Source of the DNA: Desulfobacteraceae bacterium | GTDB taxonomy: Bacteria > Desulfobacterota > Desulfobacteria > Desulfobacterales > Desulfosarcinaceae | DNA: 5,848 nt | Assembly: GCA_027025615.1 (NCBI GenBank) | Contig: JALVQM010000169.1 | Span: 1-5,848 of the forward strand | Direction: 5' to 3' | Part shown: positions 1 through 5,848 of the stretch, one piece after another | How positions within the stretch are numbered: the first letter of the stretch is position 1 | Layout: each line of letters opens with the position of its first letter | The notes under the pieces: model-generated | The model's input: the letters and a program-made list of their open reading frames with translations, nothing else | What the model was told of the DNA's origin: nothing | Database searches by the model: none | Position numbers and translations under genes: made by a program

Positions 1-617
1 ATACCAAGGTGACCATTCCCTTTATAAAGAAGCTGTCGCCTGACCTGGGCCCGGGCTATATTGTTTTCGCCGCCCTGGTGGTAGTTGCCGCCTCCAACGC
101 CGTCAACCTGACCGATGGTCTGGACGGGCTTGCCATCGGACCGGTAACCATAGCAGCGGTCACCTACATGATGTTCGCCTATGTCGCCGGGCATATCAAG
201 ATCGCCAATTACCTGCAGATTCACTACGTGGCCCGTGCCGGCGAGGTGGCAGTTTTCTGCGGCGCACTGGCCGGAGCAGGCTTGGGTTTTTTATGGTTCA
301 ACGCTTACCCGGCCCAGATATTCATGGGGGATGTCGGCTCCCTGTCCCTGGGAGCTTCCCTGGGAACGGTGGCAGTCATTACCAAGCAGGAGATCATGCT
401 GGTTCTGGTGGGCGGATTGTTCGTAATCGAAGCCCTGTCAGTTATTTTCCAGGTAGGCTTTTTCAAATTGACCAAGGGGGGGCGCATCTTCCGGATGGCA
501 CCCCTGCATCATCATTTTGAACTAAAGGGCTGGCCCGAGCCCAAGGTTATCGTCCGTTTCTGGATCATAGCCATAGCGCTGGCCCTGGTTTCCCTTAGTT
601 CACTCAAACTGCGATAG
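1..617 (+). CDS. mraY: Phospho-N-acetylmuramoyl-pentapeptide-transferase, 3' part (cut by left edge)
   Basis: This membrane enzyme transfers phospho-MurNAc-pentapeptide from UDP-MurNAc-pentapeptide to undecaprenyl phosphate, making lipid I on the cytoplasmic face of the inner membrane. The reading frame is open from base 3 (the first whole codon is ACC), so the GTG at 9 is an internal valine and not a start. About 204 residues are present, roughly the last 55-60% of a usual 360-residue MraY. Visible family signatures are NAVNLTDGLDG (bases 96-128), FMGDVGS (321-341, with the conserved Asp) and MAPLHHHFELKGWPEP (from about 492, with the histidine triplet at 507-515). Between them lie several hydrophobic segments, the last just before the C-terminal LKLR. 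The catalytic Asp pair near residue 115 of the family lies upstream of the window. The gene ends in TAG, 27 bases before murD. Identity is very secure. Confidence 0.98.
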   Translation, partial: TKVTIPFIKKLSPDLGPGYIVFAALVVVAASNAVNLTDGLDGLAIGPVTIAAVTYMMFAYVAGHIKIANYLQIHYVARAGEVAVFCGALAGAGLGFLWFNAYPAQIFMGDVGSLSLGASLGTVAVITKQEIMLVLVGGLFVIEALSVIFQVGFFKLTKGGRIFRMAPLHHHFELKGWPEPKVIVRFWIIAIALALVSLSSLKLR

Positions 618-634
618 AAAGGACGGCAAAAAGC

Positions 635-640
635 GGTAGG
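635..640 (+). promoter_or_regulatory. Weak ribosome binding site of murD
   Basis: GGTAGG lies only 4 bases before the murD ATG and matches the Shine-Dalgarno consensus poorly. A better purine run, AAAGGA at 618-623, is about 21 bases from the ATG, too far for normal use. This is the least convincing site among the internal gene starts. The ATG at 645 is kept because the protein then begins MDLKGK, as is usual for MurD, and no ATG, GTG or TTG lies in frame between the mraY stop and 645. Confidence 0.4.
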
Positions 641-644
641 CCTA

Positions 645-2021
645 ATGGATTTGAAGGGGAAAAACATACTGGTGGCGGGTTTGGCCCGTTCCGGGCTTGC
701 CATGACCCGTTTCCTGACCGAGCAGGGTGCCAGGGTAACGGTAACCGACCAGGCTACTGCCGATGGACTAGGTGATTTTGCTCGCCAGGCAGAAGAACTT
801 GGTGCCAGACTGGAGCTGGGCGGCCACCGCCTGGAAACCTTTACCAAAGCCGACCTGGTAGTCATAAGCCCGGGGGTGCCCCACCATCTGGGTCCCCTTG
901 AAAAAGCTCGCCAAAAGGGTATCCCGGTTATCGGTGAAATCGAACTTGCCAGCCGCTTTATCAAGGTTCCGATTGTGGCCATCACCGGAACCAACGGCAA
1001 AACCACCACTACCGAAATGGTAGGTCGAATCCTGGCTGCTTCAGGCCGCAGGGTCTTTGTGGGCGGCAACATCGGCAATCCCTTGATTGAAATCGTGGCC
1101 AGCCACCATGAACTTGACGTAATCGTGGCCGAAATCAGCAGTTTCCAGCTCGATACCACTATATCCTTCCGGCCGCAGATAGCCGTGCTGCTAAACATAT
1201 CAGCCGATCACCTGGACCGCTATCCCGATATGCAGACTTACGTGGCTTCCAAAGCAAAAATATTCACCAATCAGCAACCCCGGGACACAGCTATCATCAA
1301 CGGTAATGATCCCCGTGTCCAGGGAGTTAAAGATTTGATAGCGGCCCGCCGGCTGACTTTTTACAGGAGCAACGATCCCGCCACAGCCCCTGCCGATGCC
1401 GCTGCGGTGGTCTCCGCCGATCGTCTGATCCTGCAGGTTCCCGGGTCAGGCCGCAAAGTTGTCGAACTTTCCAACGCCGGCCTGCTGGGCGCCCAGAGCC
1501 GGGAAGACATGGCCGCCGCCGGCCTGGCAGCCATGTCCGCCGGAGCCGACCTGGAAGCAGTCAAATCGGTATTGAACCGCTTCGAGGCCCTGGGGCACCG
1601 GCTGGAGCCGGTTGCCACCATTGACGGGGTGCATTTTGTCAATGACTCCAAGGCTACCAATATAGACGCCGTGATTCGCGCCCTGGAATGTTTCAGCGGA
1701 CCGGTGGTGCTGATAATGGGCGGCCGTAACAAGGGTTATGCTTTTAATGCCCTGCGGAACCATGTTCGCCAAAGGGTAAAAAAACTGATCGTGATGGGTG
1801 AAGCCGCGGCCGAAATCACCGAGATGCTGGGAGATCTGCCGGCCCTGGGTACAACCCGGGTCAGCGACATGCAGGAAGCGGTACGGACGGCCTTTGAAAC
1901 AGCAGCAGCAGGAGAAACCGTCCTGTTGTCACCGGCATGCGCCAGTTTCGACATGTTCGGTAATTATGCCGAACGGGGTAACGAATTTCGTCGCCAGGTG
2001 GAGGCTCTGAAACATAAATGA
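645..2021 (+). CDS. murD: UDP-N-acetylmuramoyl-L-alanine--D-glutamate ligase
   Basis: This cytoplasmic ATP-dependent Mur ligase adds D-glutamate to UDP-MurNAc-L-Ala, the second amino acid of the stem peptide. The 458 residues are a normal length and show the three-domain order. A Rossmann-like N-terminal domain carries ILVAGLARSGLA (8-19). The central ATPase domain has the P-loop GTNGKTTTT (115-123, Lys119), the GGNIGNP motif (140-146), AEISSFQL (162-169) and DHLDRYP (188-194). Lys203 in ASKAKIF fits the lysine that is carbamylated in MurD. The C-terminal domain has GHRLE (317-321), NDSKATN (333-339) and the MurD-typical SPACASFDMF (429-438) followed by RGNEF (444-448). It begins 27 bases after mraY, in the same frame, and its TGA overlaps the ftsW ATG. 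Part of the dcw operon; no features suggest loss of function. Confidence 0.98.
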   Translation: MDLKGKNILVAGLARSGLAMTRFLTEQGARVTVTDQATADGLGDFARQAEELGARLELGGHRLETFTKADLVVISPGVPHHLGPLEKARQKGIPVIGEIELASRFIKVPIVAITGTNGKTTTTEMVGRILAASGRRVFVGGNIGNPLIEIVASHHELDVIVAEISSFQLDTTISFRPQIAVLLNISADHLDRYPDMQTYVASKAKIFTNQQPRDTAIINGNDPRVQGVKDLIAARRLTFYRSNDPATAPADAAAVVSADRLILQVPGSGRKVVELSNAGLLGAQSREDMAAAGLAAMSAGADLEAVKSVLNRFEALGHRLEPVATIDGVHFVNDSKATNIDAVIRALECFSGPVVLIMGGRNKGYAFNALRNHVRQRVKKLIVMGEAAAEITEMLGDLPALGTTRVSDMQEAVRTAFETAAAGETVLLSPACASFDMFGNYAERGNEFRRQVEALKHK

Positions 2022-3241
2022 AAAAAGCCGGATCACCAAATAAGCGGGCTGGGGAAAACCGTCCGGTCAAAGCACCTGCCGGCCGCAGTGTCAAACCGCC
2101 GCTGGTGGCAGGCGCTGGGAATGTATACAGGAATTCGGTATCCATGCCTGTCAGGTACGACGCCGGCCTGTTACTGTCTGTGCTTTTCCTCGTGGGCTGC
2201 GGTATCGTGATGGTCTACAGTGCAAGTTCGGCCTTGGCCCTTGGCAAATTCGGCAACGACGCTTTCTTTTTGAAACGCCAGGTGCTGTTTGCCCTGCTGG
2301 GCATAGCGGCTCTGGTGATTTGCAGCCACCTGCCGTACCGCTTCTACCGCCTGCTGGTCTACCCCTTGTTGCTGACTTCCCTGGCACTGTTGCTGGCAGT
2401 CAAACTCTCTTCCCTGTCAGTCACCGCCGGCGGATCCAGCCGCTGGCTGCGGCTGGGACCGTTCAATTTCCAGCCGGTGGAACTGGCCAGGTTGGCCCTG
2501 GTCTTTTACATGGCCTATTCCCTCAGCAAGAAGGAACAGTACCTGGACAATTTCTCCGTAGGGTTTTTACCCCATCTCATAGTCCTGGTCCTGTTTACCG
2601 GCCTGCTGCTGCTGCAACCTGATTTTGGTTCGGTGATGATTTTCTGCGCCCTGGCCTGGACCATGATGTTCGTTGCCGGGGTACGCCTGAAATACCTGTT
2701 TGGCTGCTTGCTGGGCCTTGTTCCCCTGGCGGCTGGCCTGATATTGGCCGCGCCCTATCGAATGAAAAGGCTGGTGAGTTTCGTGGATCCCTGGCGCTAT
2801 CCCACCGAGGGCGGTTACCAGGTCATCCATTCCATGCTGGCTTTCGGTACCGGGGGTCTCTGGGGCACCGGCATCGGTCAGGGTTACCAGAAGCTTTTTT
2901 ACCTGCCCGAACCGCATACCGATTTCATATTTTCGGTAATAGGTGAGGAAGTCGGACTGCTGGGGGTCCTGGTAATTCTGATTGCTTACGGGGTCATAAT
3001 CTGGCGCGGTTTTGCCATCGGGCGCCGCTCGCGGGACAGTTTCGCTTCCCTGGCCGCCCTGGGAATCACAGCCGCTATAGGCTTACAGGTAGCGGTCAAC
3101 ATGGGAGTAGCCCTGGGAATGCTGCCCACCAAGGGTCTTACCCTGCCGTTTTTGAGCTACGGAGGATCATCGTTGATCATCAACATGGCCGCCGTGGGAA
3201 TTTTAATGAATATAGGAGCCGCCAATGGTGCCGGGGTTTGA
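2018..3241 (+). CDS. ftsW: SEDS-family septal peptidoglycan glycosyltransferase FtsW
   Basis: FtsW is an inner-membrane SEDS protein that polymerises lipid II into septal glycan strands together with a class B penicillin-binding protein (FtsI). The 407 residues hold about ten hydrophobic segments starting near residue 49. Signatures include VMVYSASS (64-71), SRWLRLGPFNFQPVEL (141-156), LLQPDFGS (198-205), FVDPWRYP (255-262) and GGYQVIHSMLAFGTGGLWGTG (265-285). HTDFIFSVIGEE (300-311) follows, with Asp302 at the place of the essential periplasmic-loop Asp, then LPTKGLTLPFLSYGGSS (369-385). The first 42 residues are hydrophilic and rich in Lys/Arg/Pro, a predicted cytoplasmic tail. Met43 (ATG at 2144) is an alternative start giving 365 residues. 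I chose 2018 because its ATG overlaps the murD stop as ATGA, which suits translational coupling; GGTGGAGG at 1997-2004 is 13 bases away, longer than ideal. The neighbours (murD, murG) favour FtsW over RodA or SpoVE. Confidence 0.95.
   Translation: MKKAGSPNKRAGENRPVKAPAGRSVKPPLVAGAGNVYRNSVSMPVRYDAGLLLSVLFLVGCGIVMVYSASSALALGKFGNDAFFLKRQVLFALLGIAALVICSHLPYRFYRLLVYPLLLTSLALLLAVKLSSLSVTAGGSSRWLRLGPFNFQPVELARLALVFYMAYSLSKKEQYLDNFSVGFLPHLIVLVLFTGLLLLQPDFGSVMIFCALAWTMMFVAGVRLKYLFGCLLGLVPLAAGLILAAPYRMKRLVSFVDPWRYPTEGGYQVIHSMLAFGTGGLWGTGIGQGYQKLFYLPEPHTDFIFSVIGEEVGLLGVLVILIAYGVIIWRGFAIGRRSRDSFASLAALGITAAIGLQVAVNMGVALGMLPTKGLTLPFLSYGGSSLIINMAAVGILMNIGAANGAGV
3213..3218 (+). promoter_or_regulatory. Ribosome binding site of murG
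   Basis: TAGGAG lies inside the last codons of ftsW, 6 bases before the ATG at 3225. It is the reason for choosing that ATG, which precedes the ftsW stop and makes the two genes overlap by 17 bases. Confidence 0.75.
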
Positions 3242-4400
3242 CATATTTCCGGAAACCGGCCTGAGCCTGTTAATAGCCGGTGGAGGCACCGGAGGGCACC
3301 TGTTTCCAGGAATAGCTGTGGCCGAGGCCCTGCTGGCCAGGTTCCCAGCCAGCCGGGTGCTTTTCGTCAATGCCGGCCGTCCACTGGAACGCCGGATCCT
3401 GGCCAGGGGCAACTGGTCCTATCACGCCATCAAGGTAGAAGGAATCAAGGGCCGGGGCCGCCTTGCCCAGTTAAGAGCGGCAACCCGACTGCCGGGAGCA
3501 CTGGGTCAGGCCATTACCATCATCAGGTGCCACAAACCCGATGTGGTCCTGGGCGTCGGCGGTTATTCTTCCGGTCCGGTGGTTATGGCTGCCTGGTTGC
3601 TTGGAGTACCAACAGCACTTCACGAACAAAACCTTCTGCCGGGAGTCACCAACAAGGTCCTGTCCCGGCTGGTAGACCGGATCTATCTTTCTTTTGAACA
3701 AAGTCGCCAGGTCTTCGCCCCCGACAAGTCCCTGGTCACCGGCAACCCGGTCAGGGCCCAAATCGCCGCAGCAGCAAGCAAACACAGCGGCAGGCTGAGG
3801 GAAGGACCGCCAAACCTGCTTGTGGTTGGCGGCAGCCAGGGGGCCCACCGGATCAATATGGCCATGGTCGAAGGTGCCCGGCAACTTGCCGGGATTGACG
3901 GCCTGCGAATAGTTCACCAGACCGGCACAGCCGACCTGGAAGCTGTCAGACGGGCTTACCTCAAAGCAAATCTGAATTTTGAAGCTGCCCCCTTTTTCGA
4001 CGCTATGGCAGAGCGTTACCTGGCGGCTCACCTGGTGATCTGCAGGGCCGGGGCTTCAACGGTGGCCGAATTGACCGCCCTGGGCAAGGCAGCACTACTG
4101 ATACCGTTTCCCCATGCTACCGACGATCACCAGACATTTAACGCCCGCAGCCTGGAGTCTGCCGGCGCAGCAGAAGTAATCGCTGAAAAGGATCTCAACG
4201 GCCGGGACCTGGCAGAAAGGATCACGGCCCTGCTGAACAATCGCTCAAAACTTGCCGGGATGGCCAAAGCTGCAAGGGCCATGGCTAACCTGCGGGCGGC
4301 CGAAGATATGGTCAACGATCTGCTGGACCTTGTGAAAAGTAAAAAAACATCAAAAGCAAAGAACTTGAAACAATCTGGAAACAGGATTTTCGGCAAATAG
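3225..4400 (+). CDS. murG: UDP-N-acetylglucosamine--lipid I GlcNAc transferase (lipid II synthase)
   Basis: MurG is a GT-B (family GT28) glycosyltransferase attached to the cytoplasmic face of the inner membrane. It transfers GlcNAc from UDP-GlcNAc to lipid I, giving lipid II. Visible motifs, in order, are the N-terminal glycine-rich loop GGGTGGHLFPG (19-29, His25), GVGGYSSGP (110-118), HEQN (133-136), VTGNPVR (171-177), GGSQGA (202-207) at the start of the C-terminal Rossmann half, HQTG (231-234), CRAGASTVAEL (273-283, with the conserved acidic Glu282) and IPFPHATDDHQTFNA (293-307). The 391 residues are somewhat longer than many MurG proteins. About 13 extra residues precede the first beta strand, and a Lys-rich tail of about 20 residues follows the last helix (371-391). 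Its start overlaps ftsW by 17 bases behind a good TAGGAG site. It makes the lipid II substrate that its neighbour FtsW polymerises. Confidence 0.98.
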   Translation: MVPGFDIFPETGLSLLIAGGGTGGHLFPGIAVAEALLARFPASRVLFVNAGRPLERRILARGNWSYHAIKVEGIKGRGRLAQLRAATRLPGALGQAITIIRCHKPDVVLGVGGYSSGPVVMAAWLLGVPTALHEQNLLPGVTNKVLSRLVDRIYLSFEQSRQVFAPDKSLVTGNPVRAQIAAAASKHSGRLREGPPNLLVVGGSQGAHRINMAMVEGARQLAGIDGLRIVHQTGTADLEAVRRAYLKANLNFEAAPFFDAMAERYLAAHLVICRAGASTVAELTALGKAALLIPFPHATDDHQTFNARSLESAGAAEVIAEKDLNGRDLAERITALLNNRSKLAGMAKAARAMANLRAAEDMVNDLLDLVKSKKTSKAKNLKQSGNRIFGK

Positions 4401-4402
4401 TT

Positions 4403-4412
4403 GGAGATAAGG
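4403..4412 (+). promoter_or_regulatory. Ribosome binding site of murC
   Basis: The run GGAGATAAGG fills most of the 16-base murG-murC gap. GGAG at 4403-4406 is 10 bases from the ATG at 4417, and AAGG at 4409-4412 is 4 bases away. The GGAG part is the likelier anti-Shine-Dalgarno match. No terminator hairpin fits in this gap, so murC is expected to share the murG transcript. Confidence 0.65.
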
Positions 4413-4416
4413 TACC

Positions 4417-5811
4417 ATGTACCGTAAAAAATACCACATCCACTTTGTTGGCATCGGCGGCATCGGTATGAGCGGTATCGCCGAGTTGCTGCTCAACCTG
4501 GGATACCGGGTTTCGGGCTCGGATCTGAATATGACCGATATTACCAGGCGCCTGGAATCCCTGGGAGGCACAGTTTTCCAGGGCCACCGTCCCGACAACA
4601 TTACCGGTGCCGACGTGGTGGTCACCTCCTCGGCTGTGGCCGGAGACAACCCCGAGGTTACCGCTGCCCTGCAGGCCTCGGTTCCGGTTATCCCCCGGGC
4701 TGAAATGCTGGCCGAACTGATGCGCCTGAAATACAGCATTGCCGTTGCCGGCACCCACGGCAAGACAACCACAACTTCACTGGTGGCTTCAGTCCTGGCC
4801 GCCGGTGGGCTCGATCCAACGGTTGTCATTGGTGGCAAGCTGAAAAGCATCGGATCCAACGCCGTTTTGGGCCAAGGCGACTACATAGTGGCCGAAGCCG
4901 ACGAAAGTGACGGCTCTTTTTTAAAGTTTTCACCCACCATTGCCGTGGTAACCAATATCGACCGTGAGCACCTGGACTTTTACAAGGACCTGGACGATAT
5001 CAAACAGGTTTTCGCCGCCTTCATCGAGCGGATTCCTTTTTACGGCCTAGCTGTTCTTTGCCTGGACAACGAGGCCGTCCAGGACCTGATCCCCAACATC
5101 GGCAAACGCTTTGTAACTTACGGCTTCAGCCGTCAGGCTGATATCCAGGCCAAGAACATATCCGCCCGGGGGCTTAAAAGCACTTTCGATATAGCCTTTC
5201 GCGATCGCTGCATGGGACAGGTGGCCCTCAACCTTCCCGGTATGCACAACGTTTACAACTGCCTGGCGGCGGTAGCCGTGGGCCTGGAACTGGGGGTTTC
5301 TTTCAAACAGATAAAAGACGCCCTGGAAACCATCGAGGGTGTCCAGCGGCGCCTGGAAATCAAGGGCAAAGTTGATGATATCCTGGTGGTGGACGACTAC
5401 GGCCACCATCCTACCGAGATCAAAACCACCCTGGAAGCGGTTCGCAACAGCTGGCCGACAAGGCGCAAGGTGGTGGTTTTCCAGCCCCACCGTTACACGC
5501 GGACCAAGGCCTTGTTCGACGATTTTGCACGCGCCTTTTACCAGACCGACATCCTGCTGGTACTGCCCATATACGCCGCCAGCGAAGCGCCCATCGAAGG
5601 CGTGGACAGCCGCAAGCTGGTGGACAGCATCCAGGCCCACGGTCACAAGGATGTAACCTGGACAGAAAGTCTGGAAATGGCCGTGGAGCAATTGGCAAAT
5701 ATCTGCCGCCCGGGTGACGTGGTCCTGACCCTGGGAGCCGGCAATGTCTACCTGGCAGGAGAAATGTTCCTGGAAAAAAGCCGTCAACAGGCCAAAAAGG
5801 AAGTAGAATGA
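4417..5811 (+). CDS. murC: UDP-N-acetylmuramate--L-alanine ligase
   Basis: MurC is the first Mur ligase of the pathway: in the cytoplasm it uses ATP to join L-alanine to UDP-MurNAc. The 464 residues match the usual family length. The N-terminal UDP-binding domain has FVGIGGIGMSGIAELL (10-25) and GSD (34-36). The central ATPase domain has the P-loop GTHGKTTTT (112-120, Lys116; the His in place of Asn marks MurC/Mpl rather than MurD), EADESDGSF (160-168) and TNIDREHLDFY (179-189). The C-terminal domain has GVQRRLE (308-314), DDYGHHPTE (326-334) and FQPHRYTRT (355-363). The GVQRRLE motif has Leu where Phe is common, which looks conservative. Mpl was considered, but the length, the motif set and the place between murG and murB favour MurC. 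Its TGA overlaps the next ATG as ATGA. Confidence 0.98.
   Translation: MYRKKYHIHFVGIGGIGMSGIAELLLNLGYRVSGSDLNMTDITRRLESLGGTVFQGHRPDNITGADVVVTSSAVAGDNPEVTAALQASVPVIPRAEMLAELMRLKYSIAVAGTHGKTTTTSLVASVLAAGGLDPTVVIGGKLKSIGSNAVLGQGDYIVAEADESDGSFLKFSPTIAVVTNIDREHLDFYKDLDDIKQVFAAFIERIPFYGLAVLCLDNEAVQDLIPNIGKRFVTYGFSRQADIQAKNISARGLKSTFDIAFRDRCMGQVALNLPGMHNVYNCLAAVAVGLELGVSFKQIKDALETIEGVQRRLEIKGKVDDILVVDDYGHHPTEIKTTLEAVRNSWPTRRKVVVFQPHRYTRTKALFDDFARAFYQTDILLVLPIYAASEAPIEGVDSRKLVDSIQAHGHKDVTWTESLEMAVEQLANICRPGDVVLTLGAGNVYLAGEMFLEKSRQQAKKEVE
5797..5803 (+). promoter_or_regulatory. Ribosome binding site of murB
   Basis: AAGGAAG within the last codons of murC places its GGA core 6 bases before the ATG at 5808. 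This supports that ATG as a real start in spite of the overlap with the murC stop. Confidence 0.6.
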
Positions 5812-5848
5812 TTTCTGCCGCCGAGCGCAAATGGCTTCTAAGCCTGCT
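5808..5848 (+). CDS. murB: Start of next gene, probably UDP-N-acetylenolpyruvoylglucosamine reductase (cut by right edge)
   Basis: Thirteen whole codons are visible, reading MISAAERKWLLSL, and the frame is still open at the window edge. The ATG overlaps the murC TGA (ATGA, 5808-5811) and has a good AAGGAAG site, so this is a real coupled gene start. The visible stretch is too short to hold any family motif. The call murB rests on the common dcw order murG-murC-murB in deltaproteobacteria and alphaproteobacteria; MurB reduces enolpyruvyl-UDP-GlcNAc to UDP-MurNAc, the substrate of MurC. The main alternative is ddl (D-Ala-D-Ala ligase), which follows murC in gammaproteobacteria, or ftsQ. A short hydrophilic-then-helical N-terminus fits MurB, but this is weak evidence. 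Confidence 0.6.
   Translation, partial: MISAAERKWLLSL

Noticed and set aside
9..11. GTG at 9 as a start codon of a short mraY
   Set aside because: The frame is open to the left edge and the codons before it (Thr-Lys) continue the MraY alignment, so the gene is simply cut by the window edge.
637..644. Palindrome TAGGCCTA just before the murD ATG, as an operator or hairpin
   Set aside because: Eight bases with no loop cannot form a stable hairpin, and a single short palindrome is expected by chance.
512..1198. Minus-strand open frame of 228 codons across the mraY end and murD start
   Set aside because: It covers conserved coding sequence of both genes, is rich in Ser/Arg/Pro as antisense shadows are, and has no family resemblance.
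1900..1912. Short CAG/GCA triplet run in murD
   Set aside because: About four repeats encode an Ala-rich helix in the C-terminal domain; this is codon choice and not a microsatellite of note.
2603..2615. Short CTG triplet run in ftsW
   Set aside because: It encodes consecutive leucines in a membrane segment, as expected for a GC-rich genome.
3471..4031. Minus-strand open frame of 186 codons opposite murG
   Set aside because: murG is intact with all motifs; the antisense translation is low in recognisable structure and has no convincing start signal.
5047..5787. Minus-strand open frame of 246 codons inside murC
   Set aside because: It lies wholly opposite murC, whose motifs are complete; the translation shows no recognisable domain and has the composition expected of the complement of GC-rich codons.
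1..5848. Search for a mobile element, CRISPR, defence genes, tRNA, riboswitch or phage remnant
   Set aside because: Almost every base belongs to a conserved dcw gene and the gaps are 27 and 16 bases; there is no room for such elements and none was seen.

Overview
This window is an internal piece of a bacterial division and cell-wall (dcw) cluster. All genes lie on the + strand: the 3' part of mraY, complete murD, ftsW, murG and murC, and the first 13 codons of murB. Every gene was recognised from family motifs in its translation, and no complete gene shows a frameshift or internal stop.

Layout: mraY (cut by the left edge) ends at 617. A 27-base gap leads to murD (645-2021), which overlaps ftsW (2018-3241) by ATGA. 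ftsW overlaps murG (3225-4400) by 17 bases. A 16-base gap leads to murC (4417-5811), which overlaps murB (from 5808, cut by the right edge) by ATGA. Only about 43 bases are non-coding, and I see no promoter, terminator, RNA gene, mobile element, repeat array or CRISPR. The arrangement reads as one polycistronic operon whose promoter lies upstream of the window.

How the genes work together: MurC adds L-Ala to UDP-MurNAc, after MurB (just entering the window) has made UDP-MurNAc. MurD adds D-Glu. After the pentapeptide is finished by enzymes not seen here, MraY moves the phospho-MurNAc-pentapeptide to undecaprenyl phosphate (lipid I). MurG adds GlcNAc (lipid II). FtsW, a SEDS glycosyltransferase, polymerises lipid II at the septum.

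Organism: a Gram-negative-type bacterium of moderately GC-rich composition. The order mraY-murD-ftsW-murG-murC-murB, and the MraY C-terminus (HHHFELKGWPEPKVIVRFWI followed by LKLR), suggest a deltaproteobacterium in the broad sense (Desulfobacterota / Desulfuromonadia-like). This is inference from family resemblance, not a database match.

I found no previously undescribed system. The items worth a second look are small: a basic N-terminal extension on FtsW with an alternative start, an A-rich Lys tail with a seven-A run at the end of murG, and a weak ribosome binding site for murD in a gap that stays in frame with mraY.
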